From contig NW_024724368.1 in the NCBI RefSeq assembly GCF_018991925.1, positions 5,854,545-5,918,544 of the forward strand: a DNA stretch of 64,000 nt, written 5' to 3'. The notes under the pieces were generated by a model that saw only the letters and a list, made by a program, of their open reading frames with translations, had not been told where the DNA came from and searched no databases. The DNA is from Homarus americanus. Taxonomy: Eukaryota; Arthropoda; Malacostraca; Decapoda; Nephropidae. Below are positions 47,301 to 59,300 of this stretch, one piece after another (position 1 is the first letter of the stretch; every line of letters starts with the position of its first letter). The translations under genes were made by a program, and so were the position numbers.

Positions 47301-50300
47301 TTTTGAAGATCTAACTGATCAGTTATGTCGTTTTCACATGCTATGAGTATAAGATAATCCAACCGTTTTTCTGAGGTTCTGTTTCGCAGGGATGTTTTCA
47401 AAAGCTTAAGCCTGCTAAAAGACCTCTGACCTTTACATACTGAAGGTGGTGCTGTCAAGAATAGCCTGAAAACTTTTGCCACATGAGGAAATAAATGATA
47501 CTTTCTATGAGCATTTAGTGTTGCTCTGGCTCACTAGTCTATAAATATTCGTGAAATGGTAATCGCCCTGCTTGAAAATAGGACTCACAAAAGACATTTT
47601 GCAGTTACTGAGGATCTTTTGCTCCTCCAGGCATTTAAAGAACAGTATCTTAAGTAGCTCTACAAGCTCATTGCACAACTCTCTTAGCACTGTGGGATGC
47701 AAAATTTCAGGGCCAGGGAATTTATGAACGTTTAGTGACAATTTATTTCTTATACCCTCTTCTGAGAACACAATGTGGGTCAGTGCATTGATGTGAGTGT
47801 TGAGAAACAGTGGGTGGGATGTGCCCGATAATAATTAGGAGAACGAATGGTGGACAAGAAATGATGTGGCTTGGACAATAAACATACTGGTATATCTTGT
47901 TATCCTAATGATCCCCAGGGGTGGATCCAAGAATTGTGGGTGGGGAATACGGCAAGCATAGTGAGCCCACCCAGCTTTTTGGGAGGGGGGGGGGGCACTA
48001 TAAGCCCCCCTAATTTTGTAGTTTTTTTAATTAGATCAATATCACAGGCATTTTGATGCCATGTGCACTTGTTATCAGGAGATATTCTGAGATCAATACT
48101 GTAGTAATTACTTTTTACTCTACAAAAATGCTTGAGTACATGGGAATTTTCTGATCAAAGGGGGGTCCAGACCCCCAGGACCCCAAGAGGGGTGTGGTTA
48201 TCTATGCTAGGCAAGACCTTAGAGCCAGCCAGGCGAGGGTACAGGGAGAGGATGTTTTTGAAGAGTCCAAGTGGTGTAAAATTAAATTAAAGGGAGGGGA
48301 CTTACTTATCGTTGGGTGTATCGACAGATCCCCAAACTGTGGCCCACTAAATCAAAGGAACTTAAGAGCCTTAATAGACAATGTGGTGATGCTCAACCCT
48401 AGCCACCTCCTTATCATGGGGGACTTTAACTATGGCGACATGTTAGAGACCCGACACATTACAGAGGGAAGCAAACACCCAAGCCACTTGACCTCATCAT
48501 TACAAACAAGGAGGGTATGGTGGCCAAACTGGAACACCTTGCCCCAGTTGGCACCAGTCACCATATACAGAAGTGTTGTCATTCAGATTTAACTGTTACC
48601 TAGTTCGGGATAAGGCCAGGCCAAGGTGCAAATATTACAAGGGAAATTACAACGGGATGAGGGAAGAGATGAGAGGTATCAACTGGCCTGACTCATTAAG
48701 GCACAAGAACGCAGACACTACGCTGAATATCATAACTAGTAAAGTGACCCATTTGATCGATAAATATATACCCAAGACCAAACCCAGTACCTCTAGGAAT
48801 ACGAGGGGATCCCTACACATGAACCATGCGGTGGTCGACAGATTTAAGAAGAATACCCAGAAATTCAAGACGTGGGTTGGGTCAAACGATAAGCAGGACA
48901 GGAGGATGTATGCAAGAGCCAGAAACCAAGCAAAGATAGAGTGTAGGAGGGCTGAAAAGGAGTTCCAGAGGTTGTTGCAAGCTAGGTCAAGTCAAACCCA
49001 AAGGCGTTTTACCGCTATACAAAGTCGAAATTAAAAACGCGAGTAGGAGTATCAGACCTGAGGCTTGAAGATGGTAGTTATGCAGATTCTGACCAGGATA
49101 AAGCTGAGGTATTGAACAGCTTCTTTTCCTCGGTGTTCACAAAAGAGAATGCAATTAACCTTCCTGCATTTGAGGACAGACGGTTCGACACAGCACCGAC
49201 CCACATTGTGTTCACAAAAGAGGGTATTAGAAATAAACTGTCCAGGCTAAAGGTCCATAAGAGTCCTGGCCCTGACATGGTGCATCCTAGAGTGCTAAGA
49301 GAGTTGTGCAACGAGCTTTCTGAGCCCCTGAAGATCCTGTTTTGTAACTGCCTGGATGAACAAAAGGTCCCCAGTGAATGGAAAGTGGCTTATGTGAGCC
49401 CCATCTTCAAGAAGGGCGATCGTCACTCCACGAACAACTATAGACCGGTGAACCTGAACATCATAATATGTAAAGTACTTGAGAATATTATCAGAGATGC
49501 CGCAATGGAACATCTACTACGAAACAGCATTGTAAAGGATTGCCAACACGGTTTTATGCGGAGGCGCTCCTGTTTAACACAATTGCTCAAGGTATTGGAC
49601 ACTTGGACCCTTATTCTGGAACGAGGGGGTAATATTTACAATATTTACCTAGATTTTGCCAAGGCTTTCGACAGTGTACCCCACGAAAGGCTGAAAATCA
49701 AACTGGAAGGGTATGGAATTCGGGGAAATGTCCTAGCGTGGATAGAAGACTTTCTACTTGACCGCAAACAGTGTGTGGTGATTAATGGCATGAAATCATC
49801 ATCCGTACCTGTCACAAGTGGTTTACCACAGGGCAGTGTATTGGGCCCACTGTTGTTTGTTTGCTTCATAAATGACATGCCTGACGTTGTACATTCCTCC
49901 ATACAAATGTCGCCGATAACGCCAAGTTATTTCGGGAAATCAAGAACCAAGCGGACTGTGAAGAGCTGCAGAAGGACCTCTGTGGGCTTCAAGAATTGTC
50001 GAAGAAATGGCTGCTGAGATTCAATGTCACGAAGTATAAGAGGATGCACCTGGGGCATACCAACGGTAAGGAGGCGTATCATATGTCCCAACGGGATGAA
50101 GAAACTGCACTATTTGAGACTGATTGTGAGAAGGACCTAGGTGTGTATGTTGACAATGAGCTGAAGTTCTCGGGCCATTGTGAGAAGGTAAATCAGGCAA
50201 ATAAATTATTGGGTCTTATAAGAAGGTCGTTCAGATATCTACCGGTATACGGTTTGTCCCTCGTAACGATCTTCAAGAGTGAAGTCCTCCCCCATCTGGA

Positions 50301-53300
50301 GTACTGTCACCCCATCTGGTCCCCGAGATATGCTAGGGACTGTCAGTTGGTTGAAAATGTTCAAAGGAGGGCCACCAGACTGGTGCTTGCACTTTGGCAC
50401 CTCAGCTACCCTGAGAGATTGGAGCACCTGAACTTGCCTAACTTATACTACAGACAGGCAAGGGGTGACCTAATTGAGGTGTATAAGCATCTCAAGGGGC
50501 ACTGCTCAGTCGAGTGTCCTTACTTGGAGCTGGCGGACGCTCGCCCCACAAGGGGTCACGGCTCAAGATTGAAGAAACCGCAAGTCCAGAAAACTGTGAG
50601 GGCAAACTTTTCGGAGTGAGGGTTGTAAACTCTTGGAACAATCTACCCGAAAGTGTTGTGACGGCATCGAGTGTGAGCTCTTTCAAGACAAGACTTGACC
50701 AACACTGGAGCAGGTTCAGGTACATTCAGGAGCCGGTGCATGCCCAGCACTTGCCAACAGTGCGTAACAGAGATGTGACCGATCGCCCAAGCGGCTAACC
50801 AGCCGATCAGTGGTGAAGAGGAAAAAAGAAAAAAGAAAAAGAAAAATATTCACTCATAAAAAAGTGAAAATTAAAAGAAGAAAAACTCACCTTAAGTATA
50901 TTCCACTCATCTTCAGAAATAGTCCTTTGGGTAAGATAGCCAGCTATTATGTGTCCCCCATATTCAATAGGGGGCATACATGTAACTTCAATCATTTGGT
51001 ACATTATAGCTATAGCTAACTCAAACACATAACATCCATGCTGTACGTCTCCAAAATCAAGAAGACCATTAATGTGGAATGTTGTGGAGTCATGAGGCTC
51101 AGAATTAACAAGAATATTTTGCTCATTGAAGTCTCCATGGATCATACCTAGGTAATAGAAAAGTCTTTGTCAGTTTACTGATGATAGAAGATATCCATCA
51201 TGAATGCTGGATACATTACAGTAAATGAAGAATAATACTATAATATTATGGAGACTACACATAAAACATTCAATCTACATTCATGATAAATTATATATTA
51301 CAATCTAATGCACTCACAAGTATACAATCCTGCACATACGGATACGCAAACAAGAATTCTGGAAATTTTCTTAGAATCTCAAAAATGGATAAAATGCAGG
51401 TAGTGGAAGTTGTATCTGATCAGATTTTAACTTTTTGTCACACGATGTAAGTAATTTGATGAAAAAACCTTAATGTAATATTACTGATCAGATATACTGT
51501 ATTGTAAAAAAAAAATTAAAAGTTTTTTAATAATTCACCAAAACAAATTTTTACAAATTAGCTGGTACTGTACTTTGAATCAGTGGAGGGCGAATTAGTG
51601 AGGTTTTAATGTACTGTATTGATAAGTTCACAGTGGCACCAGAATGAAATGCCATCCTATAACAATAAAACACATCACATTATGATAAGGACTGTGAGCT
51701 TCAGAGCATAATCCTTGAGGCACTGTTACCATCAAGAGATTATACGGTTAATAAATGGTAAGAATTTCACTTTCAAGATCTTCAGTGGCCCAACAAGCTT
51801 ATTGCAAAACTCTCTGAGCACTCTGGGATGCACCAAGTTGGAGCCAGACTCTTATGAACCTTTAGCTTTGACAATTTGTTTCCTATGCCCCTTTCTGAGA
51901 ACACAAAATGGGTCAGCCCTGGCCAATGTAAGCCTCAACATCACATCACTACACGTCATGATCTATATGGTAATCCTTTAAGACCACAAAGTTATGATCA
52001 GAATATAAATTTTTTAAATAGATATTGCAAGGAAAGGTAAATCAGTCCTACCTTTCTCTAGACTGGGAATTAGTGGCATAACATTCATCTTCCATGCCTC
52101 TAATATTTCTTGGATCAACTTGTTGTGCTTCTCATCTCTTACAGCAAACATAAATTTGGACAATTCAGGGGTGTTTTCCAGCATCCAGATAAACTGTCTT
52201 GATTTTAAGTCTTCATTTTGAAATTTCTGCAAAAAATATAATGATAATCTGTCTTAATTTATCAAGCACTAGCAGTGCACCAGCTGCATGGTCACTCATT
52301 TATGAACAATTGAGGGAAATGCTAAATTAATAAATTTCCTCTTTAACTCCAGCTGATACATATGGCATTTCTTGCTTTCAAAATTCATGCTTAAGATGTC
52401 TTATTGAAATATTTTGACTTTAGGATGTTACTATTTGTTGTCATATAGCAGTCATTACATTGTACTTCTTAAGTACGTATGGGGCAGTACTCTTCAAGAT
52501 GACAGGGTGACCTGTATGACAACAAAACACTGAGTACAACTGTGGAGGATAATCCAGATTATGTTCTTTTTCTGAACAGTATTGATTCATATGCACTTGG
52601 TGATATTACTGGTGATGTATACTATTGTACTACTGGTGAAATGGAAGAAAGAAAACTCAATTAATATTGAAAAAACACTGAAGCAAACTCATACACCAGA
52701 AAATGCTGCATAGCATCAGTAGGGACAACTGTTTTGAGATAAATTATGTGTACTATATTGTAATCACAGATAAATAATCTATTCACTGTCAGTCAAAATA
52801 TGAGAAAAATATATACAGTATATATATTTTTTTCAAATATCTTCAAAACCCTGCCACACAGGAAGTGGGTGCTGGGTCATAAACCAGCCACAGTGAAATA
52901 ATTAAGAACTACTTTTTTTATAGTACAGGTATAAGTTTACTCTTACAGACTGCTGCTAAACTATATATCTATTATATTTCTCCCTCCTAAGCTTTTTTTT
53001 TTCACCTCTTATCATCTTACTAGCTGTTTGGTGGTTGGTCTCTCCAGTGTTAGCATAAAAGAAAACCAGAGTACCCAGAGTAAACTTGTGATGTTTGATA
53101 GGGTCACACTGGATAAAACCCTTCCCATGTGTGTCCAGGCCACGCAGGACTCTAACCCATGATATACTGTATTGGTGAGATATGCGTGTTACAGTTGTAC
53201 CATCAACACACTCTTCATTTCTGACCTTTTCCATTACATACAGTATTTAGAAACTGTAAACTTTTTATCTGGGTCACCTAGATAATACAGGCAGGTATTT

Positions 53301-56300
53301 ACACCTTGCGTTTGCACTGAGTGTGAGCTCTTTCAAGACTAGACTTGACCAACACTGGCACAGGTACAGATACATTCTCGAGGCAGTACTTGCCAACAGT
53401 GTGTAACAGAGATGTGACCAAACGCCCAAGCAGCTAATAAGCCGATCAGTGGCAAAGAGGATTAAAGTAAAAGTAAAAAAGTATGTGTTCCAGGGCTGTA
53501 TAATGTCACCCTTTGTATGTTTGGTTGGGGCCATCCATGAGGTTAGGAATGAAAATTAGTGCCATTGTGTGAAACTCAAACATGGTGGCACAAAAAGTAA
53601 TGATTAATAATTTGGTGATAACACTGATATGTGATATTGCTGATCATACATTCCTCGAAAGCAACTCGATTATATTTGATAACACTTTTATTCAGATGTA
53701 TATACTGATATGACAGGTCTTGTCTCGCTTTCTTGCCCCATCCCCCTGGAAAAAATCCTGCAGATGCCCAAGCTTATACAGTTTTGTATTTCCCTTCTCT
53801 CTTTTACCATCCACATCAAACCACAATACTCTCTTTGCTTTCAATGAAAGCTTTTCATTCTCTCATCATGTCTATACGACCTTAGTTAACTCTGTTTATC
53901 TCGATCTAGCATTTGTCACATCCACGTCTTCAAAACAATACAAAAAGAAACAATTATAACCCAATTGCCTTACCATAAGTTCATTGTCTAATTTTGCAAT
54001 GAACACACCACATTCATAAGCGAGATCAGTAGTGTATAGAACTTGATGTAGAATCTTCCCAGGAATGAATGTCAGCAACCTTACCAGGTACTGATTATTT
54101 TGCTTTTCAATTTCTGAAAGGAGCAAATTTTATTAAAAAAAATACAATATACAGTGGACCGAGCAGATATAAAAATATTACCATTCTAAATTTTTTTTAT
54201 GTAATTTTGCAGTTAAAGTCTTCACTTGCTGATGACTGAAGAAATCCTAACCTGAAATCATCTTAGAAACAGACATTTGGTTTTACTGAACATGGTCTAC
54301 TGCTTGCTACAACTAGTAATGTATGATAAAAACTTGGACAATGATTGAAAAGGTGAAGAGTAATGTAGTGTATCTCCAAATGATCATCCTCACTTTGAAA
54401 TGATCCACCCCCCTCTCCTAGCCAAAACACTCTTGATTAAAAAAATTTTAAACCTTAATATGAAATGAAAGGTATTGGAAAGAAAACAAATTTAAAAGCA
54501 AACCAAATATCAAGTTGTTAATATATAACTACTGTACTTGGAAAGACTATAATAGAACTAATCTTAATTATATACAATTTGTAAATGCATATACCCCCTG
54601 TATAGGTACTGTGCAGTACAGAAGTGAAAACAAATCAATAGCATTATTTTAACAAATTCTAAGGGAAGTACAGTAAGTTCTCGCTTAACGTCGGGGTTAT
54701 GTTCCTGAAAACGTGACGTTATACGAAACAACGTTAAGTAAATAAATTTTCACCATAAGAAATACAGTAAGTCCTCGCTTAACGTTGTTTTGGTACTACG
54801 TCGCTTAACTTTAGAGATAAAAAATTAGTTTAACGTCCCGGTGATCCGATACTACGGCGTTTTGCGTCGTCACGGACTACTTTCTACGGCGCATCACCCG
54901 CTCTTGTCTGGCTGCGCTACACTCTTTCGGCTTAGTGCGCTGCCCTCACTCGCGGAACGTCACAGCATCCCCAAGCAACACCAAGCCAGTTTCTGTTACA
55001 ACTTCACATCATTCGTGTGTGCTTAAGTGCTTTTGCTCTAAAACTGTACTCTAACCATTCGAAATGGCTTCCAAGTGCCCATCAAGTGCTACTGATGCTA
55101 GTGTAGTGAAGAGGCAACGTAAGACCATTACCCTTGCTACGAAAATGGATGTATTAACCCGATTTGAAAAAGGGGAACGTGCTGTGGACATAGCCGCTGT
55201 GCTTGGTCTAACCTCCACAACGGTGCGTACTATCCAGACCAACGCTGACAAGATTAAGGTTAGTGCTGGGAGTGGTTCTTCTCTGAGTGCTACTAAAACG
55301 ACTCGTACTAGAAGCACTGTGATAGAAAGGCTGGAAAAGATGCTGGCAATGTGGATGGAGGACCAGAATCAATGCAATGCCTGTGAGCCTTATGGTTATC
55401 TAGCATAAGGCCAGATCCTTGTTTGAAGACTTAAAGGAAGAAGAGGGTGAAGGATCGAAGGAAGAGACCTTTACGGTCAGTCGAGGCTGGTTTCAACGAT
55501 TTAAGCGTTGGTATAACTTCCACAACATAAAGATCACTGGTGAAGCTGCCAGTTCAGGTGCGGTTGCTGCTGAGACATTCCCACCAACAACTGAGGAGGA
55601 GCAAGCAGCGGCGGACGAACCCCAGTCAGAGCAGGAGGAGGCAGCCGCAGAGTCTCAGTGACTCACCACCCTCCTCCTTTAATGAGACGGTCTTTCATTA
55701 GGTAGAGATGCATGATTTCTTGATTGGTAAATATGTTTCTCTGCTCCAGGCCTTCTATTAAATCTGTGGTCAGCTGTATGCATTTGTCAGTATCACCTGT
55801 TGGTCGCTTAGGATGCATAATAAGGGTAAATAACGAGAAATATTACAGAAACACTTGAAATACCTAGGAGTGCACCAAGCTCCACGAGAACCAGATGTAA
55901 ACAAAGAGTATGCCGAACCATGGATACTAGCACTGGTGGGTACTAACGGCCATCTGGCAAACTAAAATTTTGCCGGGCGACGGGAGGTGCCGGACAATAG
56001 AGTACCGGATTCGGGAGGTTTAACCTGTATAAAGAAGACAACACTAAAGCAATGTTAAAATTAATAATGGAATCCAATACAACAGAATAGATCCATCATA
56101 CTGTATAGCAATAATTATTTATTAACTATTGATATGATGGAACCATTTGAAAGCAGTAAAATTTTGGATGGAACTTTTCCTTTACTACTCTGTGAAGAAA
56201 AAAATCGATCATGGTTCTAACACAGACACAATAATTCCCACGAACATTTTCAATCACAAGGAATTAAATGCCTACTAACATTTAAGTCTTAAAACTGATC

Positions 56301-59300
56301 AAGAACATATTGGATCATAATATACAGTATACAAGTATGGCAATGTATGTTGAGAGCCCTTACCATTATTTTCAACAAACTCATCAACAGGAAAGTTGAT
56401 CTCTTCAATGATCATGTGAGTTCCATGAATATTCTTCTGAGGCTTAGGGACATTGAAGCCACGGGAATGAAGAAATAGCATCATCTGATTCTGTGCTGAG
56501 ACAATCTTCTCATTCTTACTGTCCATGGAGTTTAGAATTTTCAGCACATATCCATTTGGAGACAGTTCTTCAATATTCTGATTGTTTTTACTTGACTCTA
56601 CCTGTGGATTAAAAGAATCACCCAGTTAAAATTTTAGTAAATTAGGTACAAGAGTAATACAGTAACTACAATTGATATCTAATGCAATATGGTACAGCAT
56701 TACTGTCTTGCTAAAATTGTGAAACAATAAGGGAATGAAAAAGGAACAGTTCACTGAATACATAGTGAAATAAGATGACATGAGCAACAGTAAGTGGGAA
56801 AAGATTATGTAGGGAGAATGAGAAAGAGGATCTCACAAGTGGAAGTCAGACTGAACAATGAGTGAAGGTAAAAGGAATTATATTGTGAGACCACTGCAAG
56901 GCACTGCATGCTATGGGGTGATATAATTTTACTTTTCTTCCACTCTTTTAAGCATTCTCCTGATCTATTACAGGAAGGGCAGAATGGTATACTGTACTGT
57001 ATACCTCCGGCAGATAGTGTGACATCGTCTTCCCACAAAGGCATCTTGTTGATATGTTGTCCCCTGCAAATGTGTCAAATTAAAGACAAATCCTGACATT
57101 CAAATTCTTTTTTAAGAACGGGGGGGGGGGGGAGGACTGTGATGTAGTGAGCACACCACTACAAATCTGTCTGTCTGGCAAGACAAGCACAAGTCAAATG
57201 ATGATGTCACAGACAACATGGCCCTTTTGAGGTCCTCTCATGGATCAACGTCTACCCATCAGCCTATACAGGCCTATCAGAGAGCTTGCCTTGTGCCAGC
57301 GGGTAGGCCTATACAGACCAATCAGCGAGCGTGCAATGCTAGCCTACCTGAGCCTTGAACCGCGGCTCGTGTAAGCAGCTGGCCTGGCTGCCCCTGGCCC
57401 TTAGCTCTAAAAAAAAGGCAAGGGCTCTACTCCTGGACCTGACGGTATTCGATACGAAATGATTAAACACCTTGACCAAGGAAACCTGGACAAGCTGCTA
57501 GAAGTGTGCAATGAGATCTGGACGTCTAGAACGTTTCCAAACTCATGGCACTTTGCCCATGACATACCAATCCCCAAGAGGGATAGATGCCTTACGAACA
57601 CCAACTCGTTCCGTTCGATTGCTCTCACAAATTGTCTGTGTAAGGTCAAGGAACGTATGACAAAACGTAGGCTAATGTATTTTTTGGAAATAACAACTTA
57701 TTGAATGACCGACAGTGTGGTTTCCGCCAAGGTAGAAGCACGCTAGATCATTTAATAAGTCTTGAAACAGACATCTCAAAGTCCCTTTGCAGAAAAGAAA
57801 CATTAATTGTAGTACTGTATTCTTAGACATCGAAAAAGCCTACGACATGACATAGCGAACTGGAACTTTTTCCATCAAATAAAAAAAATAACAATGTCGG
57901 ACACATTTGTCCAAGAAAACGGAGTCCCACAGGGCAGCGTCTTGGGTCGTGCACTATTTCTGATAATGATTAATGATTTCCTATCACCGGTACCCGGCCT
58001 AAGTGACCTCAAATTCTCATTGTTTGCCAACGATTGCGCACTTTGGCGATCATGGTCTGCACAAAGGGTGCAGGTTGGCCTTTAAGTCACCGAGAAGTGG
58101 GCAAAACAATGGGGATTTAGGTTCTCAGTTGAGAAGACAGTAGAAGTGGTCTTCACCAAAAAATGTAACGTAAATAACCCAGTACAGTACTGTATTGAAA
58201 TTAAATGATACAGTACTTGTAGGAATTCGTGGTATAATGTTGTCTAGCACTCAGGATGGATGGAAACTCTAAGGTGGTTTTCTTGTATAATATAAGTTAT
58301 ATGATAGACAGTCTGGTGCTGGAGGTGCCGTGTGGTGAGGAACTGCTCAGTAGAGACGTTCGGTGAGTAGCGTGTTGAAGGAGGTAGATGTGCAGGAGCT
58401 TCGTTAGAGAAGATGTTGCCTGTTGCTGGCCTCCTGGTTGAATGAAAGCTGGACAGCGTGGAGCTTGCTGGAGGAGGTGTTGCGTGTTCAGGAAGAATGG
58501 CCAGAATGAGAAAGCTGGTTGGTGAGGAAGCTCAGAGAAGGACAGCTGGTGGGTCGCCATGCTCGCTGGCGGGAGCGAGGACCGCCAGGCAGGCGAGGAG
58601 AAGCGAGGGCCGCCAGGCAGCGGCGGAGGAGGAGGTGTTGCTTGTTCAAGAAGAGAGACCAGAATGAATCTCAATGGAGAGACAGAGCTTATATACCCAG
58701 CAGCCGTGAGTCATCTATGAGTCATGTTGGGAAAACCCGAGAAGTAACCGTTCTTTGGCTCGGTTGCTAGGATACTGCGGCGCATCTGGTGACGCCGCTC
58801 GTTTGGTTGCTAGGGAAGGCGGTAGCAGCTGGTGGCTGTGGCTACGCAGTTGTAGGCAGTTGTAGGGGAGACGTCCACTACATACTCCTATTAAAATTCA
58901 GACTTAAATGAAATTTCTCGGTATTCATTTTGACTGGAAATTAACGTGGAAAAAACACATTAACAAGCTTGAAAGTAGATGCCTAAAAATCACAAACACC
59001 CTGAAAGTTTTATCAGGTACTACATGGGGAGCCGAAAGGAAATCTTTATTAATGGTGTATAAGACCCTGATCAGATCAAAACTCGACTATGGATGTCAGT
59101 TGTATGCATCGGCATGCAACACTACACTTGCAACGCTGACCAGAATACAGAACCGATGCCTTCATCTATGTCTGGGTGCCTACAGGTATACTGGAGGTAG
59201 AGGCTCTTGACCCCCACTCCACACCAGGAGGGATATGTTGACGTTAAGCTACGGGCTGACTGTGGCTAGGAGGCGCGACAAAGGGCACCCAGTTTAGTGT

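Noticed and set aside
57120..57135. G-run (also near 33369 and 33910 as C-runs) as a regulatory quadruplex
   Set aside because: Single homopolymer runs in transposon remains, without spaced G-tracts.
58297..58770. Overlapping Arg/Ala- and Pro-rich ORFs on both strands
   Set aside because: They fall inside the GC-rich part of the solo LTR and no protein family is recognisable.
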